DNA of 46,673 bases, taken from NCBI GenBank assembly GCA_001799845.1, contig MGUG01000010.1, positions 1 to 46,673 on the forward strand. Reading direction: 5' to 3'. A program made the translations under genes and the position numbers. This DNA is from Elusimicrobia bacterium GWC2_64_44. Its GTDB lineage: Bacteria > Elusimicrobiota > Elusimicrobia > Elusimicrobiales > UBA9959. Every line of letters begins with the position of its first letter. The first letter of the stretch is position 1. Positions 1-7,980 of this stretch are shown here, in pieces. The notes below the pieces were generated by a model. That model worked only from the letters and a program-made list of their open reading frames with translations. It made no database searches and had not been told where the DNA came from.

Positions 1-1
1 C

Positions 2-391
2 TCCAAGCACATGCACATCTCGATGGACAAGGTGAAGAACGCCCTGAAGATCATGCAGGACCCGATCTCCCTGTCCACCCCGATAGGCGAGGACGAGGAT
101 TCCCACCTCGAGGACTTCATCGAGGACAAGACAGGCCTGCCGCCGTCCAACTCGGCCGTGGACCTGCTGCGCCGCCGCGAGGTGACCAAGATATTGGACA
201 CCCTCACCGACCGCGAGGCCAAGATCATCAAGCTGCGCTTCGGCATCGAGACCGGCTACCCCCGCACCCTCGAGGAAGTGGGCAAGATCTTCCGCGTCAC
301 GCGCGAGCGCGTGCGTCAGATCGAGGCCAAGGCCATCCGCAAGCTGCGGCACCCCAGCCGCAGCAAGATGCTGCGGGACTACCTCGACTGA
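2..391 (+). CDS. rpoD: RNA polymerase housekeeping sigma factor, C-terminal part (5' end outside window)
   Basis: The reading frame is open from the window edge, so this is the last 129 codons of a longer gene. Seen: the end of sigma region 3 (SLSTPIGEDEDSHLEDF) and a complete region 4, with the TLEEVGKIF...TRERVRQIEAKA helix-turn-helix that reads the -35 element, and the usual RKLRHPSRSK finish. This matches group-1 sigma-70 proteins closely. The gene ends in a strong hairpin shared with the converging gene. Regions 1-2, which would separate RpoD from an RpoS-like paralogue, are not in view, but the LRHPSRSKMLRDYLD end is typical of RpoD. Confidence 0.95.
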   Translation, partial: SKHMHISMDKVKNALKIMQDPISLSTPIGEDEDSHLEDFIEDKTGLPPSNSAVDLLRRREVTKILDTLTDREAKIIKLRFGIETGYPRTLEEVGKIFRVTRERVRQIEAKAIRKLRHPSRSKMLRDYLD

Positions 392-403
392 GGCCCCCGA
401 GAC

Positions 404-439
404 AAAGAAAAAGCCCCGGCTGCCCGGGGCTTTTTCTTT
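404..439. terminator. Bidirectional rho-independent terminator
   Basis: A perfect 16-bp stem (arms 404-419 and 424-439) with a 4-nt loop. The GC-rich core is flanked by A-rich and T-rich ends, so it works in both directions. It lies between the sigma factor gene and the converging membrane protein gene. Confidence 0.93.
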
Positions 440-453
440 GGGCCGTCAGCGGC

Positions 454-1137
454 CTACTTCTCGTCCTTGTTCTCGGTGAAGAGGCTCTTCAGGATGTCGT
501 GCGCCAGGTCCTTCGCGCCCAGGCCCACGGCGATGGCGAAGGAGAGTCCCAGCGAGATGAAGACGATGTCCAGGCCGCGGTAAATGGTCTTCATCTTGAT
601 GCCGAGCTGCTCGATGGCGGCGATGATGGTCAGCACCACGATCACGAAGTTCACCATCTTCGCGAGCGAGCGGCCGCCGCGCAGGTTGTTGGAGGTGGCG
701 GAGTTCATCACCACGTCGGACATGAACCTGGCGAACATCAGGCCGCCGAAGCCGATGAAGATGGCCGCGACCAGGTTGGGCAGGAAGCCCATGGCGCGCT
801 GCAGGATCTCTGAGATCACCGTCAGGTTCAGGATGTTGGCGGCGGTCACCATGAAGACCAGCAGCAGCGCCCAGTAGACGATGAAGGACAGCACGTGCGA
901 CGGCGACTTGCCGAAGCCGAAGCGGATAAAGAGCTCGTTGATGCCCACGCTGCTGGTGTGGGTATCCAGCTTTATCTTGCGCAGGAACTGCTCGAGCAGC
1001 GAGCTGACGATGCGGGCGATGAAAAGCCCGAACAGCACGAAGGCGAAGGCCGCCACCAGTTTGGGCACGTAGGCGGAGAAGTTGTTCCAGACCTCGAGCA
1101 CCGGCTGAAAAAAAGGTTCAGTGATTTCGTTTAGCAT
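454..1137 (-). CDS. CmpX/MscS-like membrane protein with conserved TM helices
   Basis: 227 residues with about five hydrophobic helices (near 26-48, 85-105, 117-138, 160-180 and 187-215) and a short charged C-terminus. Repeated amphipathic segments (PNLVAAIFIGFGGLMFARF, and an earlier PKLVAAFAFVLFGLFIARI copy) are typical of the conserved TM-helix family (PF05552) seen in CmpX-like proteins. The last helix (ISLGLSFAIAVGLGAKDLA) looks like the pore-lining helix of small mechanosensitive channels. There is no cytoplasmic MscS beta domain, so true channel activity is an inference. The start is supported by GGAGG eight bases upstream. It is a single gene between two terminators. Confidence 0.8.
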   Translation of the reverse strand: MLNEITEPFFQPVLEVWNNFSAYVPKLVAAFAFVLFGLFIARIVSSLLEQFLRKIKLDTHTSSVGINELFIRFGFGKSPSHVLSFIVYWALLLVFMVTAANILNLTVISEILQRAMGFLPNLVAAIFIGFGGLMFARFMSDVVMNSATSNNLRGGRSLAKMVNFVIVVLTIIAAIEQLGIKMKTIYRGLDIVFISLGLSFAIAVGLGAKDLAHDILKSLFTENKDEK

Positions 1138-1187
1138 GTATCCTCCAGGGACTTCGCTATTCTAATATTTATCTCCGGGGCAAAGCA

Positions 1188-1211
1188 AAAGCCCGGGAGC
1201 TCCCGGGCTTT
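1188..1211 (-). terminator. Rho-independent terminator of the small secreted protein gene
   Basis: An 11-bp perfect stem (1188-1198 with 1201-1211) and a two-base loop. Read on the minus strand it is followed by a T-rich stretch. It lies 20 bases past the stop of the minus-strand gene. Confidence 0.85.
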
Positions 1212-1231
1212 GGCGGGCGCCGCGCGGCGGT

Positions 1232-1642
1232 TTAAAGAGAGTTCTTAACCTTGACCGGGTCGGTGTGCAGCGGCTTCTTCACGGCCGGCTTCTTGAGGAC
1301 CTTGTGCTGCCCGGCGCCCCTGGAGATCGGGGCGTCGCGCATCACCGGCTTCTTGGTCTCTTTGGAGGAGCTCTCGTCCTTGATGACCTGCTTGAGCATC
1401 TCCCTGGCCCCTTCGCGATAAAGCGGGTCGGTCACGGAGACGGCGTCGAAATCGGTATAGCCGGCCTTGTCCTGCGCCGCGGCGGGCCTGGCCTGCGGGG
1501 CGGCTTTGCGCGCGGCGGAAAGCTTCAGCCCGGCCTTGACCGGAGTGTTAAGGGCCAGGAGCACGGGGTCCAGGGCGCTGGCCCCGGCGGCGAAAAAAAT
1601 AACGGCCGAAGCCGCATACAGGAAAGCGCGAACCTTGAGCAT
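1232..1642 (-). CDS. Small secreted protein of unknown function
   Basis: 136 residues from the chosen ATG at 1642, which has GGAGG seven bases upstream. The frame stays open another 81 bases upstream, but that extension lacks a ribosome site and would bury the signal peptide. Residues 1-23 form a clear signal peptide (MLKVRAFLYAASAVIFF, then AAGASA before the cut). The mature part is low in complexity, rich in Ala, Lys and Pro, with a basic C-terminal third (KKPAVKKPLHTDPVKVKNSL) and no cysteine. I do not recognise a domain. Export to the periplasm or cell surface is inferred from the signal peptide alone. Confidence 0.7.
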   Translation of the reverse strand: MLKVRAFLYAASAVIFFAAGASALDPVLLALNTPVKAGLKLSAARKAAPQARPAAAQDKAGYTDFDAVSVTDPLYREGAREMLKQVIKDESSSKETKKPVMRDAPISRGAGQHKVLKKPAVKKPLHTDPVKVKNSL

Positions 1643-1807
1643 GGAAACCTCCGGAGTGGACGCAGATCGCATATTAACAGTATGACACAAAAGCGGCCCG
1701 CGCGGAAGTGGCTTTGGGCCCACCCGGGGCTGGGCCCACCGGCCCCGGCCCCCCCCCCGGCGCGGCGCCGCTTTGCCGGCTGCCCCGCCGGCATTGCGCG
1801 GTTCCCG

Positions 1808-1836
1808 TTGATTTTTTCCCGCTCTTTTGCTAACAT
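1808..1836 (+). promoter_or_regulatory. Promoter of rplU, ATG only 9 bases after the -10
   Basis: TTGATT at 1808-1813 and TAACAT at 1831-1836, 17 bases apart. The rplU ATG follows at 1846, with no SD sequence between. Transcription would start about three bases before the ATG, so the message is nearly leaderless. Confidence 0.6.
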
Positions 1837-1845
1837 ATATCTACT

Positions 1846-2157
1846 ATGTACGCAATCATCGAAACAGGCGGCAAGCAGTACTGGGTAGTCCCCGGCGAGA
1901 TCCTGCAGGTTGAAAAGCTCACAGCGAAGGAAGGCGAGGAAATCTCCTTCAAGGCGCTGTGGTCTGCCTCCCAGGACGAAAAAAACGCCTCGGCTGCGAA
2001 GTCTCCCTCCGCCAAGGTAACAGCCCGGATAGTCCGGCATCTCCGCGGCCCCAAGATCATCGTTTTCCGCAAGAAAACCAAGAAAGCCTACGAAAAAGGC
2101 TCGGGGCACCGCCAGGAACTGACTGAGATAGAAGTTAAGAATATCCAGTTGGCATAG
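1846..2157 (+). CDS. rplU: Ribosomal protein bL21
   Basis: 103 residues, the usual L21 length. It opens with MYAIIETGGKQY, the family hallmark, and ends with the conserved basic block KIIVFRKKTKKAYEKGSGHRQ, which contacts 23S rRNA, followed by LTEIEVKNI. The middle (about residues 40-60, SQDEKNASAAKSPSA) is a slightly extended loop. It is a large-subunit protein that binds domain I of 23S rRNA. The order rplU-rpmA-obgE is the classic bacterial arrangement, and rpmA follows after 66 bases. No SD precedes the ATG. Confidence 0.97.
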   Translation: MYAIIETGGKQYWVVPGEILQVEKLTAKEGEEISFKALWSASQDEKNASAAKSPSAKVTARIVRHLRGPKIIVFRKKTKKAYEKGSGHRQELTEIEVKNIQLA

Positions 2158-2223
2158 TTTCTGAGCCAGCCGTGAAGCTTCCCCCCGGGGCGGCGGCCGG
2201 CATATCAACAAAGAGGTCCCATC

Positions 2224-2484
2224 ATGGCAGGTACAAAATCACAGGGCTCAAGCGTAAACGGCCGTAACAGCCCCGGCCAGCGTCTCGGTGTAAAGCGCTA
2301 CGGCATGCAGAAAGTCAACGCGGGCGAGATCCTGGTCCGCCAGCGCGGCACCAAGTTCCTGCCCGGCGCCAACGTAAGGCGCGCCTCCGACGACACGCTG
2401 TTCTCCATCGTCACGGGCGTGGTCAAGTTCGAGTGGGCCAAACGCGGCAAGAAGCAGATCAGCGTTTATCCCGAAGCGAAATAA
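2224..2484 (+). CDS. rpmA: Ribosomal protein bL27
   Basis: 86 residues. The family core [10 protein letters not shown]...[19 protein letters not shown] is complete, and it ends with [12 protein letters not shown]27 sits next to the peptidyl-transferase centre. The N-terminus reads [20 protein letters not shown], a variant of the usual MAHKKGGGSSRNGRDS; there is no sign of the cleavable N-terminal extension found in Firmicutes. An AAAGAGGTCCCATC segment carries the ribosome site just before the ATG. A terminator hairpin follows directly. Confidence 0.97.
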   Translation: MAGTKSQGSSVNGRNSPGQRLGVKRYGMQKVNAGEILVRQRGTKFLPGANVRRASDDTLFSIVTGVVKFEWAKRGKKQISVYPEAK

Positions 2485-2500
2485 CCTTCCCTGACGGTTG

Positions 2501-2536
2501 AAACCTCCCGGGCGCAGAACGGCCGGGAGGTTTTTT
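2501..2536 (+). terminator. Terminator or attenuator between rpmA and obgE
   Basis: An 11-bp stem (2501-2511 with 2523-2533) and an 11-nt loop run into six Ts (2531-2536). It ends only 15 bases before the obgE ATG, so obgE must be transcribed by read-through unless a promoter is hidden inside rpmA. Confidence 0.85.
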
Positions 2537-2551
2537 ATTAGCGGTGACCCT

Positions 2552-3913
2552 ATGACCAAACCCAAGAGCAATAATTTTATCGACACGGCCCACATCTTCC
2601 TCAAGGCCGGCGACGGCGGCAACGGCGCCTCCTCCTTCCGCCGGGAGAAGTTCATCCCCTACGGCGGGCCCGACGGCGGGCACGGCGGCAAGGGCGGCAG
2701 CATCTGGCTGGAAGCCTCCGCCAATATCACCACCCTGTCAGAGATCGCCTTCCACCCCCACATCACGGCGCAGAACGCCTGGCCCGGCGGCGGCAAGAAA
2801 TGCGACGGCCACAACGGCGAGGACAAGACCCTTTACGTGCCCTGCGGCACGGTGGTAAAGCGCGACGGAAAGGTCATGGCGGACCTCAAGGAGAACGGGC
2901 AGCGCCTGCTGCTCGCCAAGGGCGGGCGCGGCGGCCGCGGCAACACGGCCTTCAAGACGCGCTTCAACACGGCGCCCAAGATCTCGGAGAACGGCGAGCC
3001 CGGCGAGAAGTTCGAGGCTTTCCTCGAGCTCAGCGTGCTGGCCGACGTCGGGATGGTCGGGTTCCCCAACGCCGGCAAGTCCACGCTGCTGGCCTCCATC
3101 TCGGCAGCGCGGCCCAAGGTGGCGGACTACCCGTTCACCACGCTCAGCCCCAACATCGGCATCGTGACGCATAAAGGCAAAAGCTTCGCCGCCGCCGACA
3201 TCCCGGGCCTTATCGAGGGCGCGCACGAAGGCAAAGGCCTGGGCGACCTGTTCCTCAAGCATATCCTGCGCACCAAGATCCTCATCCACCTGGTGGACCC
3301 GCGCGGTTTCGGAGACCTGAAGCCGGAGAAGGCCGTGCGGGTCATCGAGAAGGAGCTGAAAGAGTATCACCCCCTCCTGGCCAAGAAGCAGGCCATCCTC
3401 GCGCTCAACAAGTCCGACCTGCCGGAAACGGAGCAGGTCTACGAGACGCTGAAGAAGAAATTCAAGAAGAAGGAGATCTTCCTGATCTCGGCCGCCACCG
3501 GCAAGGGCGTCAGCAAGCTGCTGGACCACGTGATAAAACTGCTGCCGGCCATCAAGGCGGAAGAGCTTTACCAGGCGGCCGGCCCGACCAGCACCTCCTA
3601 CAAGCGGCCCGGCGAAGGCTTCGTGATAGGCCGCAACGACGCCGGCGCCTACGTGGTCAGCGGGGCGCGGGTGGAGAAGCTGATAGCCATGACCAACTTC
3701 GCGCAGCCAGACTCCTGGGACCGCCTGCGCCGCATCTTCCGCACGATAGGCCTGGACAAGGCCCTGAAGAAGGCCGGCGCCGGCGATGGCGACTTCGTGC
3801 GGATAGGCGCCAAGGAATTCGAGTGGAGCGACTCCGTTCCCGAGGAAGGCCGCCCCGGCAAGTTCGCCTACAAGTACAAGAAGTTCAAGGCCGAATACGG
3901 CGGGATAACCTGA
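2552..3913 (+). CDS. obgE: GTPase Obg (CgtA), 50S assembly factor
   Basis: 453 residues from the ATG at 2552; an earlier in-frame ATG at 2498 lies inside the terminator and is rejected. Three Obg parts are seen in order. The glycine-rich Obg fold covers residues 1-160 (AGDGGNGASSFRREKF, GGHGGKGGS). The G domain has GFPNAGKS near 170, DIPGLIEG near 216, NKSD near 286 and SAATGKG near 317. An OCT domain follows from about 343 (TSTSYKRPGEGFVIGR to the end). Obg binds GTP, associates with the 50S subunit and links ribosome assembly to ppGpp. The short linker and full OCT domain make it a longer-type Obg. Confidence 0.96.
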   Translation: MTKPKSNNFIDTAHIFLKAGDGGNGASSFRREKFIPYGGPDGGHGGKGGSIWLEASANITTLSEIAFHPHITAQNAWPGGGKKCDGHNGEDKTLYVPCGTVVKRDGKVMADLKENGQRLLLAKGGRGGRGNTAFKTRFNTAPKISENGEPGEKFEAFLELSVLADVGMVGFPNAGKSTLLASISAARPKVADYPFTTLSPNIGIVTHKGKSFAAADIPGLIEGAHEGKGLGDLFLKHILRTKILIHLVDPRGFGDLKPEKAVRVIEKELKEYHPLLAKKQAILALNKSDLPETEQVYETLKKKFKKKEIFLISAATGKGVSKLLDHVIKLLPAIKAEELYQAAGPTSTSYKRPGEGFVIGRNDAGAYVVSGARVEKLIAMTNFAQPDSWDRLRRIFRTIGLDKALKKAGAGDGDFVRIGAKEFEWSDSVPEEGRPGKFAYKYKKFKAEYGGIT

Positions 3914-3929
3914 GCCCGCAGCGCCAAAA

Positions 3930-3965
3930 AAAGAAAAACCCCGGGCCGTCCCGGGGTTTTTCTTT
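3930..3965. terminator. Bidirectional rho-independent terminator after obgE
   Basis: A 16-bp perfect stem (3930-3945 with 3950-3965) and a CCGT loop. A-rich and T-rich flanks serve both obgE and the converging lipoprotein gene. Confidence 0.93.
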
Positions 3966-3978
3966 GCCCGCAAGCTCG

Positions 3979-4464
3979 TCAGTAGATGGTGCCCCAGTCG
4001 CGGGTGGTGACGCGGAATTCCACGCGGCGGTTCAGGGCGCGCTCCTTCTCGGTGGTGCCCTTGATCAGCGGCTGCGTTTCGCCGTAGCCGTAGACCCGCA
4101 CGGAGTCGGGGTGCACACCTTTGCGGGCCAGGTACATCTTGACCGCGCCGGCCCGCTCCTGGGAAAGCTGCTCGTTGAATGCCGCGGAGCCCGAATCGTC
4201 GGTATGGCCGGAGACGATGAGCTTCAGGCGGTTATGGTGGATCAGCACCTCGGCGACCTTGTCGAGCAGCTCGTGGGAACTGGCCTTCAGCGTGGCCGAC
4301 CCGAGCTCGAACTCCACCGGCGGGATCTCGCGGCTCGAGACCATGTCCATCACGCTCTTGAGCTCCAGGTCGGCGCGGCGCGCTTCCTCGCGCTCGGCCG
4401 GGGTCAGCTGCCTGGCGCAGCCGCAGACCGCCAGCGCGCAGGCCAACAGAAAAGATAATTTCAT
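3979..4464 (-). CDS. OmpA-domain (Pal-like) outer-membrane lipoprotein
   Basis: 161 residues. The N-terminus MKLSFLLACALAVCGCA is a lipoprotein signal with the acylated Cys at about residue 17. A short helical linker (AEREEARRADLELKSVM) leads to an OmpA C-terminal domain (PF00691) with VSGHTDDSGS, NEQLSQERA, VYGYGETQP and NRRVEFRV, the residues that bind diaminopimelate in peptidoglycan. It probably ties the outer membrane to the wall. The ATG at 4464 shares one base with the stop of the synthase upstream (TGATG) and has GGAGGG before it, so it is preferred over a GTG one codon earlier. No other tol genes are nearby. Confidence 0.88.
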   Translation of the reverse strand: MKLSFLLACALAVCGCARQLTPAEREEARRADLELKSVMDMVSSREIPPVEFELGSATLKASSHELLDKVAEVLIHHNRLKLIVSGHTDDSGSAAFNEQLSQERAGAVKMYLARKGVHPDSVRVYGYGETQPLIKGTTEKERALNRRVEFRVTTRDWGTIY

Positions 4465-5531
4465 CACAGTGCCCTCCCCTCGTAATTGCCGCCCGTTATG
4501 GAGCCTATCAAGGTCTCCCGGCGGAACCTGTAACCCCTGGCGAAAGCGGTGTTGCTGAGCAGCAGCGGCGGCGTGGCCGCGATGGTGGCGTAGACGCGGC
4601 TGCGCCTGATATGGGGCCTGTCAGCCGGGTCCAGCAGGTTGGAGTGAGCGGCCTCCTCCAGCGTGTCCATGGCCCAGTAGACGGGCCAGATGACGGCGGC
4701 GCGCAGGGCCAGCTCGGTCTTGGGAATGGCGGCCACGAATGCCTCGCACTGGTCCAGGCGGTCGATGGCCCAGTAAGTCCATTTGGCGGCCAGCTCCCTG
4801 ATGCGCCCCATGCTGGCGGGGCGCAGCAGGTCGGCCGGCGCCAGGTTGCGCGTGTCCAGGTCCTCCTGCGGCAGGTAGCAGCGGCCCAGGCGCAGGTCCC
4901 CGGCCAGGTCCTTGAGGATATTGGTGAGCTGCAGGGCGGAGCCGATCATCTCCGCGTCCTTCTCCGACGGAAAATCCACGGCCCCGGCGTTGGAGCGGCG
5001 GATGGCCGCGCGATAGAGGCGCGCCCAGAAGACGCCCGGCACGCCCCCTATCAGGCGGCAGTAGCGTTCCAGGTCGGCCCCGGTCTTCAGGGCGGCGGGG
5101 GCCGCGCCGGGAAAGGCGCGGACGTCGGTCTCCATGCCGGCGGCCACGCCGGAGACCAGGTCGCTGAAAAGCGTTTTATCGTCGGGCGGCACCGAGGCGT
5201 AGACCGAGAAGATCTTGCCGGACTTCAGCAGCAGCTCGCGCTCGCCCTGCTGCGGCGCCTGCGCGGCCAGCGCGGAGAATTTTTCGGCCAGGGCGGCCTG
5301 CGCCTCGGGCCTGGCGAAACCGCGGGCCAGCTCCAACACCTTCAGTTTCTCGGCGGCGGAGACTCCGGGGGCGTCGGTCACCGTGTCCAGCGCGCGGCAG
5401 AGCAGGTAGCCCAGCCCCATGTGGGTCCGCAGCGGCTCGGGCAGGATATTCACGCTCAGGTACAGCGAGCGCGATACCTTCTTGAGTATGGTCTTTATTT
5501 CGCCAGAAAGGCGGGTCCCGCTCTTATCCAT
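4464..5531 (-). CDS. Squalene/phytoene synthase family protein, squalene-synthase-like
   Basis: 355 residues, a head-to-head prenyl transferase that condenses two prenyl diphosphates. The first metal motif reads RALDTVTD (Asp49 and Asp53) and the second TNILKDLAGD followed by GRCYLPQEDL. YCRLIGGVPGVFWARLY lies between them. These forms resemble eukaryotic squalene synthase (LRALDTVED, TNIIRDYLED) more than the DDxxD of HpnC/HpnD or CrtB. No C-terminal membrane anchor is seen. No squalene cyclase or carotenoid genes are in the window, so squalene is the best guess but dehydrosqualene or phytoene remain possible. The lipoprotein gene follows without a gap. Confidence 0.85.
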   Translation of the reverse strand: MDKSGTRLSGEIKTILKKVSRSLYLSVNILPEPLRTHMGLGYLLCRALDTVTDAPGVSAAEKLKVLELARGFARPEAQAALAEKFSALAAQAPQQGERELLLKSGKIFSVYASVPPDDKTLFSDLVSGVAAGMETDVRAFPGAAPAALKTGADLERYCRLIGGVPGVFWARLYRAAIRRSNAGAVDFPSEKDAEMIGSALQLTNILKDLAGDLRLGRCYLPQEDLDTRNLAPADLLRPASMGRIRELAAKWTYWAIDRLDQCEAFVAAIPKTELALRAAVIWPVYWAMDTLEEAAHSNLLDPADRPHIRRSRVYATIAATPPLLLSNTAFARGYRFRRETLIGSITGGNYEGRAL

Positions 5532-5538
5532 TGATTAA

Positions 5539-5544
5539 ATTCTA
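5539..5544 (-). promoter_or_regulatory. Candidate -10 box of the squalene-synthase-like gene
   Basis: TAGAAT on the minus strand ends seven bases before the ATG at 5531. There is no SD sequence between, and no convincing -35. The start would be at or next to the ATG. Confidence 0.4.
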
Positions 5545-5563
5545 CAAAAAATAGGGCCCGGCT

Positions 5564-6874
5564 TCAGACCGGGCGCTCCGCCTCGGCGGCGCCCAGCTCA
5601 CCCGCGGCGAGCGCGCCCTGGCCCTGCCTGCCGTAGACCGGCGCGGCGTGCGCGGAGATCTCGTCGACTTTGGAGGCCAGGGCGGCGGCTGCGGCCAGCA
5701 CGCAGAGGCCGCTCAAGGCCATGGTATACGGCACGCCTATGCGGCTGGCGGCCCAGCCCGCGAGCAGGCTCCCGAAAGGCGCCATGCCCATGAAGGACAG
5801 CGAGTGCAGGGCCATCACGCGGCCGCGCTTGTCGTCGTCTACGAGGGTCTGGATGACGGTGTTGGTGGAGGCGAAGAAGCTGACCATGCCGAAGCTGGCC
5901 AGGGCCAGCAGCGGGGCGGAAAGGGCGAACTCGCCCGAGAAAGCGAAACCGAGCAGTCCTATCCCGAAGACCGCGGCAAAGCGCGGGATCTGCCGCTCCA
6001 GGCCGGCGGGGTGCCTGCGCAGCGCCAGGCGCAGCGCGCCCGCCAGCGCCCCGACTCCGGAGGCGGCCATGATGAAGCCCAGGGTCCTGGGCCCCCCGTG
6101 CAGGATGTCGCGCACGTAGGCGGGCATCAGCACGGCGTAGGGCATGCCCAGCAGGCTGCCGGCGGCCAGCGTCAGCAGCAGGTACCTGGTGGGCGGGAAC
6201 CCGGCCACGTATTTAAAACCTTCCGCGAAGCCGCCCCTGTGCTTGCCGGCGCGAGCCGCGGCCGGCGGCAGGCGCATGGCCAGCAGGGCGAGGATCACGC
6301 CGAGGTAGGAGATACCGTTGAAGAGGAAGCAGGCGCCCTCGCCGAAAGCGGCTATGAAGACGCCGGCGACGGAGGGCCCGATGAGGCGGGCCGAGTTGAA
6401 CATGGAGGAGTTCAGGGCTATGGCGTTGGCCAGGTCCTCGCGCCGCTCCACCAGCTGCACTACGAAGGACTGCCGGGCCGGCATGTCGAAGGCGTTGATG
6501 GCCCCCAGCACTGAGGCCAGCGCGATGATCTGCCAGGGCTGCGGTGAACCTAACAATACCAGCGCCGCCAGCGCGAGCGACTGCAGCATGGCGAGGGTCT
6601 GCGTGATAAGCAGGATCCTGCGCCGGTCGAAGCGGTCCGCCGCGGGGCCGGTGAGCGGCGCCAGCAGCAGCGCCGGCACCTGCGCCAGGAAGCCGGTAAT
6701 GCCCAGCAGCAGCGCGGAGTTGGTGAGCCGGTAGATCAGCCAGCTCAGGGCCACTGTCTGCATCCAGGTGCCGACGAGGGAGACGCCCTGCCCGGCGAAG
6801 AAAAGGCGGTAGTTGCGGTATTTGAAAGCCCGCAGCAGCAGGCCCAGGCCGGACCGGTGCGAGGGCTTATCCAT
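5564..6874 (-). CDS. MFS transporter, EntS-like (MFS_3)
   Basis: 436 residues with about twelve hydrophobic helices. The opening FKYRNYRLFFAGQGVSLVGTW and DRFDRRRILL (the loop 2-3 motif), then ARQSFVVQLVERREDLANAIALNS, are hallmarks of the MFS_3/EntS branch, which exports siderophores, macrolides or small peptides. The substrate cannot be told from sequence. Its ATG shares a base with the anmK stop, making it the last gene of the cysE-cysK-nudix-anmK-MFS run. The C-terminus after the last helix is a charged cytoplasmic tail of about 40 residues. Confidence 0.85.
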   Translation of the reverse strand: MDKPSHRSGLGLLLRAFKYRNYRLFFAGQGVSLVGTWMQTVALSWLIYRLTNSALLLGITGFLAQVPALLLAPLTGPAADRFDRRRILLITQTLAMLQSLALAALVLLGSPQPWQIIALASVLGAINAFDMPARQSFVVQLVERREDLANAIALNSSMFNSARLIGPSVAGVFIAAFGEGACFLFNGISYLGVILALLAMRLPPAAARAGKHRGGFAEGFKYVAGFPPTRYLLLTLAAGSLLGMPYAVLMPAYVRDILHGGPRTLGFIMAASGVGALAGALRLALRRHPAGLERQIPRFAAVFGIGLLGFAFSGEFALSAPLLALASFGMVSFFASTNTVIQTLVDDDKRGRVMALHSLSFMGMAPFGSLLAGWAASRIGVPYTMALSGLCVLAAAAALASKVDEISAHAAPVYGRQGQGALAAGELGAAEAERPV

Positions 6875-7980
6875 CAGCGCAGCACTTTGCCGAGCACCCG
6901 GGGGCCGCGGGCGCCGGTAGCCGCCGGGCAGTGGTTGACCTCGCCGCGCAGGGCCTTCAGCGCCAGCAGGGCGAAGCAGGCCGGCTCCTTGGCCAGCGGG
7001 TGCAGGCCAAGCTCGGCGATGGAGCGCACGCGCACTCCGGACGGCAGCAGCAGCGCGGCGATATTATCCATCAGCACCGGGTTCAGCGCCCCGCCGCCGC
7101 TGACTATGAGTTCTTTCGTGCCGCGCGGAGCGAAGGCCTTGAAGGCCTGGGCGACTGAGGCCGCGGTAAAGAGGTTAAGAGAGGCCAGCAGGTTGGCGGA
7201 GCATTTCCTGGTAAGCTGCCCGGGGAAATTTTTCTTTATGAACTCCAGCGTGTACTCGCTGCGGTCCAGCGACTTGGGCGGCCGGCGCGAGAAGAACGGC
7301 GCCTCCAGCAGGCGGTAAACCCGAGGCAGGTCGGGCTGCCCGGCGGCGGCCCAGGCGCCGCCCTTATCGTAAGAAAGTTTTCCGCCGGAGAGTTCGCACA
7401 CCGCCGTGTCCATCAGCGAATTGCCCGGGCCGGTATCGAAGCCGAAAGTCTTTACGCCGCGGCCCGCGAAGGCGATATTGCCCACGCCGCCTATGTTCTG
7501 CAGCGCCACGGGCGCGCCGCCGCCGAACAAAAATTCGTCCAGGAAAGGGATGAGGGGCGCGCCTTCCCCCCCGGCGGCCATGTCTGCAGGGCGGAAGTCG
7601 CAGACCACCGGCCGGCCGGTCTCCTCGGCGATAAAAGAGGCCTCTCCTATCTGGAGGGTATGCCCCTTCCTGCCGGGCGAGTGCCAGACGGTCTGGCCGT
7701 GCGAACCGATGACCGCGATGCTCTTATAGGCGGCGCGGTGCCGGCGGCAAAAACTCTTTACCATTCCCGCCCAGAGCCGGCCGAGCTCGAAGTTCAGGGC
7801 GGACAGCGCCGGCGCGGCCATGTCCTTAGCGGCGATGATGCGCGCCTGCAGGGCGGGCGGATACGGATAATTCCCGAAAGCAGCCACCTTGAGCGAGCGC
7901 CCCGCGGCCTCGCACAGCGCTATGGAGAGCCCGTCGGCGGAGGTGCCGCTCATCAGGCCTAGTATAAGTTCTTTTTTCAT
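6874..7980 (-). CDS. anmK: Anhydro-N-acetylmuramic acid kinase
   Basis: 368 residues, the normal AnmK length. Motifs: GLMSGTSADG (phosphate-1 loop), GSHGQTVWHSPG, DFRPADMAAGGEGAPLIP, NIGGVGNIA and GFDTGPGNSLMD. The enzyme opens the 1,6-anhydro ring of anhydroMurNAc and phosphorylates it with ATP to MurNAc-6-phosphate, a step of cell-wall recycling. It has a four-base ATGA overlap with the Nudix gene upstream and one shared base with the MFS gene downstream. No murQ etherase is in the window. The usual GTSxDGxD is changed slightly to GTSADGLS. Confidence 0.94.
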   Translation of the reverse strand: MKKELILGLMSGTSADGLSIALCEAAGRSLKVAAFGNYPYPPALQARIIAAKDMAAPALSALNFELGRLWAGMVKSFCRRHRAAYKSIAVIGSHGQTVWHSPGRKGHTLQIGEASFIAEETGRPVVCDFRPADMAAGGEGAPLIPFLDEFLFGGGAPVALQNIGGVGNIAFAGRGVKTFGFDTGPGNSLMDTAVCELSGGKLSYDKGGAWAAAGQPDLPRVYRLLEAPFFSRRPPKSLDRSEYTLEFIKKNFPGQLTRKCSANLLASLNLFTAASVAQAFKAFAPRGTKELIVSGGGALNPVLMDNIAALLLPSGVRVRSIAELGLHPLAKEPACFALLALKALRGEVNHCPAATGARGPRVLGKVLR

